Source: Flavicella sp963932955 (GTDB lineage Bacteria; Bacteroidota; Bacteroidia; Flavobacteriales; Flavobacteriaceae). Taken from it: 64,000 nucleotides of DNA. Under the pieces are notes generated by a model. That model searched no databases, was not told the DNA's origin, and worked only from the letters and a program-made list of their open reading frames with translations. Each line of letters starts with the position of its first letter. Within the stretch, counting starts at the first letter, position 1. The stretch covers positions 59,398 to 123,397 of the forward strand of contig CAWVRK010000003.1 of the NCBI GenBank assembly GCA_963932955.1, given 5' to 3'. Made by a program: the position numbers and the translations under genes. Shown piece after piece: positions 8,051 to 17,518 of this stretch.

Positions 8051-9019
8051 TTGAAAAAAACGAACTCTATTATCGACACTGCACGCCAAACAATTGAATT
8101 GGAAAGCAGTGCTATTGCGAATTTAAAGAATTTTATCAATTCTGATTTTGAAAATGCCGTAAATTTTATATTTAAATCAAAAGGCAGGGTCATTATTACA
8201 GGAATTGGAAAAAGCGCCATCATTGCCAACAAGATTGTGGCCACCCTAAACTCAACCGGAACCCCTTCGATTTTTATGCATGCCGCAGACGCTATACACG
8301 GGGATCTCGGAAACATTCAAAAGGAAGATGTGGTGATTTGCATTTCCAAAAGTGGAAACACACCTGAAATCAAAGTGTTGGTGCCGCTCATCCAAAATTA
8401 CGGCAACAAGTTGATTGCAATCACTGGAAACCCAAGTTCATTTTTAGGGACACAGGCTGACTTTACCTTGAATTGCCATGTAGAAAAAGAAGCGTGTCCA
8501 AACAACCTTGCTCCGACCACAAGCACGACGGCTCAATTGGTTCTCGGAGATGCTTTGGCAGTGTGTTTGTTGAATTTGAAAGATTTTTCAAGCAATGATT
8601 TTGCCAAGTACCACCCAGGCGGCGCTTTGGGAAAACGCCTATACCTGAGAGTGGCTGATTTGATTGCCAACAATAAAATGCCCGTCGTTGCCCCTGACAC
8701 AAAAATCAAAGACGTCATCGTTGAAATCTCAAACAAGCGTTTGGGTGCTACTGCTGTGCTCGAAAATTCTATAATTGTTGGAATGATTACCGATGGCGAC
8801 ATCCGTCGCATGCTCGAAGCCAACGAATCGATAACAGGATTTACAGCTGCAGACGTTATGAGTAAAAACCCCAAAACAATGCCCGCCAGCGCAATGGCGA
8901 TTGACGCGTTGCACACCTTGGAAAATTTCGGCATCACCCAAATTCTCGTCGTTGACGAAACAGAAAGCTACGTAGGCATCATACATTTGCACGACTTGAT
9001 TAAAGAAGGAATTTTCTAA
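8051..9019 (+). CDS. kdsD: Arabinose-5-phosphate isomerase, KpsF/GutQ/KdsD family
   Basis: The enzyme interconverts ribulose 5-phosphate and arabinose 5-phosphate, the first step to the LPS sugar KDO. From the TTG start at 8051 the protein has 322 residues, the normal family length. An N-terminal SIS domain (about 35-170) contains GIGKSA (51-56), HAADAIHGDLG (77-87) and the phosphate loop SKSGNT (99-104). KYHPGGALGK closes that domain, and two CBS domains fill residues 205-322. The frame stays open upstream to 7910 but that part overlaps recQ and lacks ATG; the KKTNSIIDTARQTIELES start matches family N termini. It is followed after one base by tatC and then lptB, an envelope biogenesis operon. 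Confidence 0.88.
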   Translation: MKKTNSIIDTARQTIELESSAIANLKNFINSDFENAVNFIFKSKGRVIITGIGKSAIIANKIVATLNSTGTPSIFMHAADAIHGDLGNIQKEDVVICISKSGNTPEIKVLVPLIQNYGNKLIAITGNPSSFLGTQADFTLNCHVEKEACPNNLAPTTSTTAQLVLGDALAVCLLNLKDFSSNDFAKYHPGGALGKRLYLRVADLIANNKMPVVAPDTKIKDVIVEISNKRLGATAVLENSIIVGMITDGDIRRMLEANESITGFTAADVMSKNPKTMPASAMAIDALHTLENFGITQILVVDETESYVGIIHLHDLIKEGIF

Positions 9020-9020
9020 A

Positions 9021-9839
9021 ATGACACAACAAAAAAACAACATGTCTTTTTTAGCCCACCTCGAAGAATTGAGGTGGCATCTGGTACGTTCTTCAATCGC
9101 TATTTTTACTTTTGGAATTGTCCTTTTTATCTTTAAAAAAGAAGTCTATGATTTTTTCTTGTTGGCCCATCTAAAAAGCGATTTTATCACCTACGAAGTA
9201 TTTTGCAAAGTCTTCAATTTGGTGGGCATAAATAGTGATTTTTGTGGAGTTCATTTTCCTCAAAAACTACAAAGTCTTTCTTTGACAAACCAGCTGATGA
9301 ATGCCATCTGGTCATCGTTGATCCTCGGGCTGATTGTCGCCTTTCCCTATATACTCTGGGAATTTTGGAAGTTTATCTCTCCAGGCCTGCGCAGAGAAGA
9401 AGTAAAAAAGTCAAAAGGTTTTTTGTTCATCACTTCTTTGCTGTTTTTTCTGGGCGTCTTATTTAGCTTTTATGTAATCGTTCCGATGTCTGTGTACTTT
9501 TTTTACCACTTTGAAATTACAGATGCCATCGAAAATAATTTTACTCTGTCCTCTTATATTTCAATGGTCACCAATACCATTTTAGGCGTTTCCGTCGTTT
9601 TTGAATTGCCGGTACTGATTTTCTTCTTGACAAAACTGGGACTGATCAGCCCTGAGTTTTTAAAAACATACCGAAAACACGCCTTGGTAGTCGTCTTGTT
9701 GCTGTCTGCCATCATTACCCCTCCAGACATCGCCAGTCAAATCATCGTATCCATCCCCATTTTGATTTTGTATGAAATCAGCATCCACGTATCCAAATGG
9801 GTAGTCAAAAAACAAGAAAGAAGGAACCAATCTCTATAA
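9021..9839 (+). CDS. tatC: Twin-arginine translocase subunit TatC
   Basis: A 272-residue inner-membrane protein with six predicted transmembrane helices that recognises twin-arginine signal peptides and, with TatA, moves folded proteins across the membrane. The N-terminal motif FLAHLEELRWHLVRS is the TatC signature; Glu and Arg in it contact the signal peptide. Further family marks are FPYILWEFWKFISPGL and the late LLSAIITPPDIASQ. The gene sits one base after kdsD and its end lies just upstream of lptB, whose ATG begins 11 bases later. No tatA gene is present in this window. The cytoplasmic tail is basic (KKQERRNQS). Confidence 0.95.
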   Translation: MTQQKNNMSFLAHLEELRWHLVRSSIAIFTFGIVLFIFKKEVYDFFLLAHLKSDFITYEVFCKVFNLVGINSDFCGVHFPQKLQSLSLTNQLMNAIWSSLILGLIVAFPYILWEFWKFISPGLRREEVKKSKGFLFITSLLFFLGVLFSFYVIVPMSVYFFYHFEITDAIENNFTLSSYISMVTNTILGVSVVFELPVLIFFLTKLGLISPEFLKTYRKHALVVVLLLSAIITPPDIASQIIVSIPILILYEISIHVSKWVVKKQERRNQSL

Positions 9840-9850
9840 GCGATCATCGT

Positions 9851-10588
9851 ATGAAACTAAGAGCAGAAAACATTCAAAAAATCTACGGAAATCGAAAAGT
9901 GGTCAAAGGAATTTCCCTGGAAGTCAATCAAGGAGAAATCATTGGCCTGCTGGGACCCAACGGCGCTGGTAAAACCACTTCATTTTACATGATCGTCGGC
10001 ATGATCCAACCCAACGAGGGCAAAATATTTTTGGACGACAAGGAGATCACTGACTTCCCTATGTACAAAAGGGCTCAAAACGGTATTGGTTATCTTGCCC
10101 AAGAAGCTTCTGTATTTCGAAAATTATCTGTAGAGGACAATATCCGATCTGTACTTCAATTTACAGGAAGAACCAAAGCAGAAGAAAATGCAAAATTAGA
10201 ATCTTTGATCGAAGAATTCAGTCTGGGTCACGTTCGAAAAAACAAAGGAGACCTCTTGTCTGGAGGAGAACGAAGAAGAACTGAAATAGCACGCTGCTTG
10301 GCTTCCGATCCAAAATTTATTTTATTGGACGAACCTTTTGCCGGTGTAGACCCCATTGCGGTGGAAGACATTCAAAGTATTGTCGCACAATTAAAAAACC
10401 GAAACATTGGAATTTTAATCACAGACCACGACGTACAAGCGACTTTGGCCATTACAGACAAAACTTATTTGATGTTTGAAGGAGGTATTCTCAAAGAAGG
10501 GACTCCTAAAGAATTGTCTGACGATCCAGCCGTTCGAAAAGTATACCTCGGAGAAAGTTTTATCCTCCAAGAAAACAAGTTCAAATAA
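9851..10588 (+). CDS. lptB: LPS export ABC transporter ATPase LptB
   Basis: A 245-residue ATPase that powers LptFG in pulling lipopolysaccharide from the inner membrane to the Lpt bridge. The start is the ATG at 9851 (MKLRAENIQKIYG), since the longer frame reaches back into tatC. Motifs: Walker A LLGPNGAGKTT, Q-loop LAQEASVFRKL, signature LLSGGERRRTEIARCLA, Walker B FILLDEPFAGVDP and switch His in LITDHDVQ. The QEASVFRKLSVEDNI and GVDPIAVEDIQ stretches are characteristic of LptB. It closes the kdsD-tatC-lptB operon, joining LPS sugar synthesis to LPS export. LptF and LptG are not here. Confidence 0.95.
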   Translation: MKLRAENIQKIYGNRKVVKGISLEVNQGEIIGLLGPNGAGKTTSFYMIVGMIQPNEGKIFLDDKEITDFPMYKRAQNGIGYLAQEASVFRKLSVEDNIRSVLQFTGRTKAEENAKLESLIEEFSLGHVRKNKGDLLSGGERRRTEIARCLASDPKFILLDEPFAGVDPIAVEDIQSIVAQLKNRNIGILITDHDVQATLAITDKTYLMFEGGILKEGTPKELSDDPAVRKVYLGESFILQENKFK

Positions 10589-10613
10589 GAAAATACACGC
10601 TGTTTACAGCTTC

Positions 10614-11621
10614 TTACCACCTGATAAACACAGATCCCCAAGTAAAGCCACTCCCAAAAGCTGCGAGCACTACCAAATCATTGTCTTTTATTTTTCCTTT
10701 TTCCCAAGCTTCAGAAAGTGCGATGACCACAGAGGCAGCCGTCGTGTTCCCATAACGTTGGATGTTGTTGTAAACCTGATCGTCTGAGAGTTTGAATTTA
10801 CGCTGTATGAATTGGGATATTCGTAGATTGGCCTGATGGGGAACCAAGAGATCAATGTCTGCTACAGATAACTTGTTTTTTTCCAACCCCTCCAATATGG
10901 CTTCAGAAAAACGGGTCACAGCGTGTTTGAAAACAAATTGACCGTTCATATAAGGGTAATAGGACACATCGTTTGGATCGTTGTTCTCAATGATTTCAGG
11001 AACCCACCTCGAAGTACTCGGACCTTCCAAAACCAATTCTTTGGCATGCTTTCCTTCTGAATGCAAATGCGTGGAGAGAATTCCTTTTCCCTTTTCTTCC
11101 GTACGGCTCAAGACCACAGCACCAGCACCATCACCAAAAATCACAGAAACCCCTCTTCCTCTGGTTGTTTTGTCCAAACCTCCAGAATGGTATTCCGAAC
11201 CGATAACTAAAATATTTTTATACATCCCTGTTTTGATGAATTGATCTGCCACAGACATGGCATAGACAAATCCAGAGCATTGGTTGCGAACATCCAAGGC
11301 GCCAATCGTAGGCATGTCTAAAAGTGCTTGTACATCAACGCCTCCACCTGGAAAATACAAATCAGGACTGAGGGTGGCAAACACAATAAAATCGATATCG
11401 TCTTTGGTCAATCCTGCACGTTCAATCGCTATTTTCCCGGCCTTGGCGCCCATCAGAGAGGTGCTATCTTCCGAATCTTCGTGGATCCACCTACGCTCCT
11501 GAATTCCTGTTCGCTCTTGAATCCAAGCGTTATTGGTGTCCATAATTTTGGACAAATCGTCATTGGTGACTACCTGCTCGGGGACATAAAAGCCCAATCC
11601 TGTAATTTTAGCATTGTACAT
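10614..11621 (-). CDS. fabH: 3-oxoacyl-ACP synthase III (FabH-type)
   Basis: A 335-residue ketosynthase III that condenses a short acyl-CoA with malonyl-ACP to start fatty acid chains. The catalytic triad is complete: Cys115 in DVRNQCSGFVYAM, His262 in VPHQANLRI and Asn292 in YGNTTAAS. The N terminus (ITGLGFYVPEQVVTNDDLS, ERTGIQERRW) is typical. There is no plsX or rpmF beside it, so it may be a second KAS III rather than the main fatty acid starter; its primer could differ. It is convergent with lptB (25-base gap) and lies downstream of uvrD on the same strand with a 138-base gap. Confidence 0.9.
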   Translation of the reverse strand: MYNAKITGLGFYVPEQVVTNDDLSKIMDTNNAWIQERTGIQERRWIHEDSEDSTSLMGAKAGKIAIERAGLTKDDIDFIVFATLSPDLYFPGGGVDVQALLDMPTIGALDVRNQCSGFVYAMSVADQFIKTGMYKNILVIGSEYHSGGLDKTTRGRGVSVIFGDGAGAVVLSRTEEKGKGILSTHLHSEGKHAKELVLEGPSTSRWVPEIIENNDPNDVSYYPYMNGQFVFKHAVTRFSEAILEGLEKNKLSVADIDLLVPHQANLRISQFIQRKFKLSDDQVYNNIQRYGNTTAASVVIALSEAWEKGKIKDNDLVVLAAFGSGFTWGSVFIRW

Positions 11622-11759
11622 GGTTTGAAATATTTAGGTAAAAGTGAAATTAGTAAAATAATTTCTGATATCCTACCCTTAGGTGAGAAGTACTTTTGAA
11701 CTTTGCATTTGGAAGAAGGAGAAACAAGGCATAAGAAAAGTCTCCTAAAAATACATTTA

Positions 11760-14111
11760 TTACGAATCCAACACTTTCAATTTGGCAAATTTCAAGATCA
11801 ATTTTTTAATGCCTTGAGTTTCAAATTGAATCTCGGCTTTGGCATCCCCTCCTACACCGTCCAATTGCAAGACTTTTCCTTTTCCAAAACGCAGGTGCTC
11901 CACAGTGTCTCCTTTAGAAATCGAGGATGCTACAGGTGGAGTGTTGTTAGAAAGGGGTGTTGTTACGCGTTTGAAATTTTGAGGAACGAGCACCTTATTT
12001 TTTCCGAGTTCGGCACGTGATTTATCAGCACGTATTCCTGCGGAGCCTCTAGAAATCGGTTTGCGGTAGCGAATTTTATCTCTTGGAACGTCGTCTTCAA
12101 AAAGACTGCTGTCTACAAATTGATTGGGCCGGGCTTGCAAACGCTGGGGACTGATGTATTCTAAAAAACGACTGTCTATTTCCTCCAAAAACCGACTCGG
12201 CTCACAATCGATGAGCTTCCCCCATCGGTAGCGTGTGTGCGCAAAGCTCAAATAGGCTTGGTGTTCGGCACGTGTGAGTGCGACGTAAAACAACCTGCGT
12301 TCTTCTTCCAACTCACTGCGAGTGTTCATGCTCATGGCAGAAGGAAAGAGAGATTCTTCCATTCCAACGACGTACACATAAGGGTACTCCAATCCTTTTG
12401 CCAAGTGAATGGTCATTAAGGAGACCATCGGTTCGTCGTCGGGTTTGTCACTGTCCAGATCGGATTTTAAAGCGACGTCCTCTAAAAATACCGGCAAAGA
12501 AGTTTCCAAACCTTTTTCGGCAGCATCGTCTATAAAGTATTTGATTCCGTTTAAAAGTTCTTGAATGTTTTCTATTTTACTCAGTCCTTCGGGAGTACCA
12601 TCTGCTTCCAATTCTTTGACAATGCGCACTTGCTTGACCACCATTTCAGCAATTTCAAAGGCATTTTGTTTTTGAGCAGAAATCGCAAAACTCGCGATCA
12701 TGGTCGCAAAATCTCGCAACTTGTTTTTGGTCCCTACATTGATTTTTAGATCGACACTGTCTATGTTTTGAACGATTTCAAAAAGTGACTTGTTGTAGTG
12801 ATTCGCCGCAACAACCAATTTGTCTACCGTCGTTTGTCCAATGCCTCTTGCCGGGTAATTGACGATTCTTTTAAAGGCCTCTTCATCGTTTGGGTTGATC
12901 AACATGCGCAGGTAAGAAAGCACATCTTTGATCTCTTTGCGTTGGTAAAAAGAGGTGCCTCCGTATATCTTATATGCAATTCTCTTTTTTCGCAAGGCGT
13001 CTTCCATGGCTCTCGACTGGGCATTGGTGCGGTAGAGAATGCAAAAACTGTCGTTCGTCAGTTGGTGGTTCATCTTGTTGTCAAAAATAGAATTGGCCAC
13101 CCAGCGTCCTTCTTCTCCATCGGAAACGGTACGCATTACCTTTACTTTTGGCCCGTCATTGTTAGCGGTCCAAATTTCTTTGTCCAGTTTGGTTTTATTC
13201 TTTTCAATTAGGCTGCTTGCCGCTTGTACAATGTTTTTAGAAGAACGGTAGTTTTGTTCCAACTTGAATGTTTTGGCATTTGAATAGTGGTTTTTAAAGT
13301 TCAATATGTTGTTGATGTTCGCACCTCGAAAGGCATAGATACTTTGGGAATCGTCTCCCACGACACAGATGTTTTGAAAACGATCCGCAAGTGCTCGTAC
13401 TATGAGGTATTGCGAATGGTTGGTGTCCTGGTACTCGTCCACCATCACATAGCGAAAACGGTCTTGGTATTTAGCCAATACTTCCGGAAATCGAGACAAG
13501 AGCTCATTGGTCCGCAAGAGCAAATCGTCAAAATCCATGGCGCCGGATTTGAAACAACGATCGACATAGGCTTGGTAGATGTCGCCCATTTTGGGACGAC
13601 TGGCCATGGTGTCTGCCTCGAGAAGATCTGGATTGTTGCGGTAGGCCTTTACTGTAATCAAACTGTTTTTGTATTGGGATATTCTCCCGAGTACTTGCTT
13701 GGCTTTGTAGCGTTCTTTATCGAGCTGCATCTCGCGAATAATGGCCCCCAATAATTTGACAGAGTCTTGGGTGTCGTAGATAGTGAAGTTAGAAGGATAG
13801 CCCAATTTGTCGGATTCCGACCTGAGAATGCGCGCAAAAACAGAGTGAAATGTTCCCATCCAAAGGTTTTTGGCTTCGCTTTGCCCCACCATCGCGGCGA
13901 TGCGCTCTTTCATCTCGCGGGCGGCTTTATTGGTAAATGTCAGGTTTAAAATATTGAAAGCATCGACGCCTTCTTTCATCAAATGCGCGATGCGGTAGGT
14001 CAGTACCCGTGTCTTTCCAGACCCCGCTCCAGCGATGATGATCATCGGTCCCTCTTTTTGTAAAACTGCCTCTTTTTGTGAGGGATTCAATCCGTCTAAA
14101 TAATCTGCCAA
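11760..14111 (-). CDS. uvrD: UvrD/PcrA-type DNA helicase
   Basis: A 783-residue superfamily 1A 3'-5' helicase for nucleotide excision and mismatch repair and for clearing RecA or stalled polymerase. Motifs: Q motif LNPSQKEAVLQ, Walker A AGAGSGKT (27-34), TFTNKAAREMKERI, DEYQDTN (motif II), GDDSQSIYAFRGA (III), QNYRSS (IV), TIHLAKGLEYPYVYV (V) and VALTRAEHQAYLS (VI). The last 50 residues (GDTVEHLRFGKGKVLQL) form the Tudor-like fold found at the C terminus of PcrA, so PcrA is an equally good name. The start is TTG at 14111-14109, giving MADYLDGLNPSQ; no ATG lies in frame nearby and the family begins here. Confidence 0.94.
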   Translation of the reverse strand: MADYLDGLNPSQKEAVLQKEGPMIIIAGAGSGKTRVLTYRIAHLMKEGVDAFNILNLTFTNKAAREMKERIAAMVGQSEAKNLWMGTFHSVFARILRSESDKLGYPSNFTIYDTQDSVKLLGAIIREMQLDKERYKAKQVLGRISQYKNSLITVKAYRNNPDLLEADTMASRPKMGDIYQAYVDRCFKSGAMDFDDLLLRTNELLSRFPEVLAKYQDRFRYVMVDEYQDTNHSQYLIVRALADRFQNICVVGDDSQSIYAFRGANINNILNFKNHYSNAKTFKLEQNYRSSKNIVQAASSLIEKNKTKLDKEIWTANNDGPKVKVMRTVSDGEEGRWVANSIFDNKMNHQLTNDSFCILYRTNAQSRAMEDALRKKRIAYKIYGGTSFYQRKEIKDVLSYLRMLINPNDEEAFKRIVNYPARGIGQTTVDKLVVAANHYNKSLFEIVQNIDSVDLKINVGTKNKLRDFATMIASFAISAQKQNAFEIAEMVVKQVRIVKELEADGTPEGLSKIENIQELLNGIKYFIDDAAEKGLETSLPVFLEDVALKSDLDSDKPDDEPMVSLMTIHLAKGLEYPYVYVVGMEESLFPSAMSMNTRSELEEERRLFYVALTRAEHQAYLSFAHTRYRWGKLIDCEPSRFLEEIDSRFLEYISPQRLQARPNQFVDSSLFEDDVPRDKIRYRKPISRGSAGIRADKSRAELGKNKVLVPQNFKRVTTPLSNNTPPVASSISKGDTVEHLRFGKGKVLQLDGVGGDAKAEIQFETQGIKKLILKFAKLKVLDS

Positions 14112-14312
14112 AATACTGCTTGTTTGTCGTTGCTAACTGCCTCGCACTCTTTTTTTGAGTTACGGCTACATTTTTCTTATGCTTCCTCAAAAATAAGCTA
14201 TCGAACCGTTCAAAACAATAAAAGTTATTGACAAGTTTTGAGATGTATATGTCGTTTTTTTATTTTGTTTTCAGGGGATTCTCTGTATCGAATAATGGAT
14301 ATAAAGAAACAA

Positions 14313-14340
14313 AAAAAGCCTCCATATGAGGAGGCTTTTT
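14313..14340 (-). terminator. Rho-independent terminator after the BtuG-like gene
   Basis: The arms AAAAAGCCTCC and GGAGGCTTTTT enclose a six-base loop (ATATGA). The hairpin is symmetrical, so it can end transcription in both directions. On the minus strand it lies 20 bases after the stop of the BtuG-like gene and closes the btuB operon before uvrD. Confidence 0.85.
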
Positions 14341-14359
14341 ACTTATTATTGTTGCCTGA

Positions 14360-15418
14360 CTAGTTGAAATAGATTTTAGTAGCGCCAATCCCCACTTTGA
14401 ACGTATTTAACAACATTTTATCACTGAGCTGATAAACATTTAAATCACTTAACGCCTTATAATTTCCGGTAACTGTAAAGAGGTTGACATCATTGATTGC
14501 CATTCCAGTAATGGCTCCTGTTTCAGCATAAGCTTCAGTTGGAAGTGAAGTTTCACTTGTTTTTAATGAATAAATATTGTCGCTTATATAATAATACAAA
14601 TTATCTCCGCTAATCTCGAACAAACTGGGATGCGCTCCTTCAGCAAATTCTATGGTACTGAGTACTGTATTGGACACCACATCAATCTTTGCTATACTTG
14701 CCAATGTATGTCCTGAAACAGCCCAGTTTTCATCGTAAATAATTCGGCCCTCAGACAAGACATGCAAAATCCCATTTGCATCAAAAAACAGTTCGTCAGG
14801 GTTGTCTCCAACAGTTACTTCAGCAACATTTTCTGTTGCGATATCGATTACCGACACAAGATTATTTGTACTCCAAGCACCTTTGTGTGATACATACAGA
14901 TTCCCATCTTTTTCAATAATTCGTTCGGGACCCAATGCAACAGGTATTTTTTGTATAACGGCATTGGAATTTAAATCTATGACAGCAACAAAATCGTCAG
15001 TATCAACTGAAGTATTCCCCCAGTTTGTTGAATATCCTTTGTCTCCAACAACGGTCATGTACCTTGGTGTTTCTAAGTCTTCAGTAATTTTTGTAACTTC
15101 TTCAAAAGAGTATCTATCTACAACTGTAATCGTATTTTGATTGTCTACAGAGATGTATGCATTTGTAGAAGAAAAGGCAATGGATTGTAAATAAGTCCCC
15201 AATTCTGAGTTGTTTGCATTTTTAAAAATCAGCTGTTCGGAGGAAGAAAAGTCGTAAGGCACAAAACTCACGGATCCCGTTCCTGCAGCAGAACCTTCTC
15301 CACTTACCAAGACGCCATCTGAGTAGTCGTTTAAATTCGAAATTTGTTCGTCCTCGTTGCACGAAAATAAAAGTGTGCTTAGAGCAATTGAAAAGATTGT
15401 TAATTTGTTGATTTTCAT
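14360..15418 (-). CDS. btuG: BtuG-like surface lipoprotein, beta-propeller (DUF5074-type)
   Basis: A 352-residue lipoprotein with lipobox LLFSC (Cys20) followed by NEDEQ, an acidic surface-export signal. The rest is a repeated beta-strand pattern resembling YncE/DUF5074 propellers, with units such as NTITVVDRYSFEEVTKI, DFVAVIDLNSNAVIQKIPV, LVSVIDIATENVAEVTVGDN and SIAKIDVVSNTVLSTIEFAE. In Bacteroides, BtuG is a surface propeller lipoprotein that binds vitamin B12 very tightly and hands it to BtuB. Here the gene follows the btuB-like gene by three bases and lies behind a cobalamin riboswitch, which strongly supports the same job. Sequence identity to characterised BtuG cannot be judged here, so the symbol rests on fold, location and context. 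Confidence 0.75.
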   Translation of the reverse strand: MKINKLTIFSIALSTLLFSCNEDEQISNLNDYSDGVLVSGEGSAAGTGSVSFVPYDFSSSEQLIFKNANNSELGTYLQSIAFSSTNAYISVDNQNTITVVDRYSFEEVTKITEDLETPRYMTVVGDKGYSTNWGNTSVDTDDFVAVIDLNSNAVIQKIPVALGPERIIEKDGNLYVSHKGAWSTNNLVSVIDIATENVAEVTVGDNPDELFFDANGILHVLSEGRIIYDENWAVSGHTLASIAKIDVVSNTVLSTIEFAEGAHPSLFEISGDNLYYYISDNIYSLKTSETSLPTEAYAETGAITGMAINDVNLFTVTGNYKALSDLNVYQLSDKMLLNTFKVGIGATKIYFN

Positions 15419-15421
15419 AAG

Positions 15422-17284
15422 TTAAAATTTATAGTTTATATTCGTATTAAAATTCCTATTTGGCATTGGTCTTCGTGGAGAAGTAGCATATGCCTCATCG
15501 TATATGTTGTTTATTTTGAAGCCTATTTCAAGCTGGGTTTTACTTGTCTTTGCAATAGTAAAGTCAACACCAACATTAGAAATATGATAACTTGGGAGTG
15601 ACAAAATGTCTAAATTATCTTCAGAAGTAAACACCTTTCCATTGTATAAATATTGATAAAAAACAGTCCACTTTTTAGAACTCCATCCGATGTTGAAGTT
15701 AGAAATGTGTTTGGGTGTGAAAATCAAAAAGGCATTCGTACGCATATCTTTTGCAGATATTTTCGAATAATTTGCATTTAACTCTAGAGTACTAGTCGCC
15801 AAATGCTTTTTATAAACTGCTGAAACTTCTATCCCCTTATTCTTTACAGAAGCAATATTAATAGGAACCCACAGCCCTGGTCTATGAGTATCTCCTCCTG
15901 GAGTCCAAACTATTTTCTCACTGGTATGTATTGAAAAATAGTCCAATGCTATGGACATGTTTTCTCTTTTAAACACTAAACCAAGATCAATTTGCTTTGA
16001 TTTCTCGGGTTGCAAATCTAAATTCCCTTGTCCTGGCCAATACAAATCATTATAGGAGGGTGCTCTGTAGTTGCTGGAGCTGTTGATTCTTGCTGTAAAT
16101 TGATTTAAAAAGGGAATCTCAAAACCAAAGGCAGCAACGAAAGGTATTTGATAATCAGAATTGAAATCTTTTCGAAGTTTTAAATTGTAAGAAAATGAAT
16201 TGTTTTTATGACTAAAAACAACCGCCTGAGAAACCTGTCTTCTCTTCTTTTCAACAATCTCATTTGTACCCCCAAAAATTGACGTATATTCTGTAAAGGC
16301 CTCTAACTTTGAATAGGCGCTGAATTTTAATTTGAAGTCGTAATTTAAAAGAAATGTTTTTGACTTTCCATAGTCAAATCTCGCATGGCTCTTATCAGCA
16401 TAGTACCGATACTCTTGGAACAGATAAGCCAGCTTTGCTGTGTGGCTAAATTGTTGCTTTTTGTGTTCAAAAAGGAACAAAGCACGTCGGTTTCTATCCT
16501 TATATTTATCATTTGCATGAGAAGGATTTGGCAATTCTCCCGAAAAATTACGTGTTCCATTATAGCTGGTAAAATACAAACTCCATTTGGTGTTCTTATT
16601 GATTCGGTATGCCGCATTTAGATTGTAATTTATATTCTTATAGGCTCCGTTTTCATTTTTAAAATTCGTGCCCAACCACGGATAATCATTTTCAGATTGA
16701 TTTGTGGAAATCCCAAATTTAAAAGCAAACGAATCGGAACCATATGAAAACTTGTAGAGATTTTGAAAGGTGTTGTAACTTCCTATAGAACTGACAAGCT
16801 GATTCGAAAGATGGGTCTGAAATTTTAAATCTGTATTCAAGTGAATGGTTCCTCCAATAGCTCCTGAACCATATTTCAAACTTCCTCCTCCACTTCTCAC
16901 ATCAATATGATCAACTAAAGTCACAGACATCGAATTGAACCCTGTTAGCCCATTGTTGATAGAATTTATATTGATTCCATTCCAAACCACAACTGTATTC
17001 GAAGAACTCGTGCCTCTAAACCTAGCTGTACTTACACCGCCAGCTCCATTTTCTCGCATGTAAATCAAAGCATTGAAACGCAACAAGGAAGTAAAGGATT
17101 CTCGGTTTTTTAAAATAATGGAATCACTAAGTGTAATTATTTTAAGTCCCAAAGAATTGTGTTTGATGTTTTTATCAGCAACCACAGACACCTCCTCCAA
17201 ATAATTCACAATAGAATCCTTTTGGGAAAAGACAGAAACACTTGCTAAAAAGCAAAAAAAACTTAAGCACCTATTTTTCATCAT
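15422..17284 (-). CDS. btuB: BtuB-like TonB-dependent vitamin B12 receptor
   Basis: A 620-residue outer-membrane receptor. It has a signal peptide (KNRCLSFFCFLASVSVFSQ), a candidate TonB box just after it (LEEVSVVAD), a plug domain of about 120 residues (FTSLLRFNALIYMRENG, then RFRGTSSSNTVVVWNG and GSLKYGSGAIGGTIHL) and a 22-stranded barrel-type remainder ending in an aromatic residue (NTNINYKF). Size matches BtuB of E. coli (614) rather than the larger SusC group, and no CarboxypepD-like N-terminal extension is present. Two adjacent ATGs (17284 and 17281) can start it. The cobalamin riboswitch lies about 40 bases upstream, so substrate assignment to B12 or a related corrinoid is firm. Confidence 0.9.
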   Translation of the reverse strand: MMKNRCLSFFCFLASVSVFSQKDSIVNYLEEVSVVADKNIKHNSLGLKIITLSDSIILKNRESFTSLLRFNALIYMRENGAGGVSTARFRGTSSSNTVVVWNGININSINNGLTGFNSMSVTLVDHIDVRSGGGSLKYGSGAIGGTIHLNTDLKFQTHLSNQLVSSIGSYNTFQNLYKFSYGSDSFAFKFGISTNQSENDYPWLGTNFKNENGAYKNINYNLNAAYRINKNTKWSLYFTSYNGTRNFSGELPNPSHANDKYKDRNRRALFLFEHKKQQFSHTAKLAYLFQEYRYYADKSHARFDYGKSKTFLLNYDFKLKFSAYSKLEAFTEYTSIFGGTNEIVEKKRRQVSQAVVFSHKNNSFSYNLKLRKDFNSDYQIPFVAAFGFEIPFLNQFTARINSSSNYRAPSYNDLYWPGQGNLDLQPEKSKQIDLGLVFKRENMSIALDYFSIHTSEKIVWTPGGDTHRPGLWVPINIASVKNKGIEVSAVYKKHLATSTLELNANYSKISAKDMRTNAFLIFTPKHISNFNIGWSSKKWTVFYQYLYNGKVFTSEDNLDILSLPSYHISNVGVDFTIAKTSKTQLEIGFKINNIYDEAYATSPRRPMPNRNFNTNINYKF

Positions 17285-17324
17285 CTAAAACCTTTCTCCC
17301 CGAAAGTCTATTTATAATTATGAA

Positions 17325-17505
17325 AAAGGCAGGTCTCCTGGCTTGCGTCTTGTTGCGACCTTCCCATGAACAATAGTTCACAGTGGTATAAGAGTACAAC
17401 AAGCATCCTAAAAAGGACTGAGCTTACAGTTGCGGGGACAGCTCTCGAATGTAACGAGATTCCCTTTTAATTTTATTTCAAACAGGTTGAAATAAAAACC
17501 AAATT
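17325..17505 (-). promoter_or_regulatory. Cobalamin riboswitch in the btuB leader
   Basis: On the minus strand the leader contains the conserved B12 box GCCAGGAGACCTGCC (17342-17328) and the upstream core with GGGAATCTCG, CTGTCCCCGCAACTGTAAG and a following CAGTCC, spaced as in class I (AdoCbl-type) cobalamin aptamers. The aptamer lies about 40 bases before the btuB ATG. No terminator hairpin with a T-run follows, only a small CTTTC/GAAAG hairpin close to the start codon, so control of translation start is more likely than termination. Ligand binding should switch off btuB and the BtuG-like gene. Confidence 0.93.
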
Positions 17506-17510
17506 CGCAA

Positions 17511-17518
17511 CAAAAATA
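17511..17518 (-). promoter_or_regulatory. Promoter -7 element of the btuB operon
   Basis: The minus strand reads TATTTTTG, matching TAnnTTTG. Transcription would begin a few bases downstream, exactly at the 5' edge of the riboswitch aptamer. The upstream box is poor (TTTC rather than TTTG, and 15 bases away). Confidence 0.5.

Noticed and set aside
13927..14190. Leftward 87-codon frame at the uvrD start
   Set aside because: It overlaps uvrD in another frame and contains a frame-shifted copy of its Walker A region, not a separate gene.
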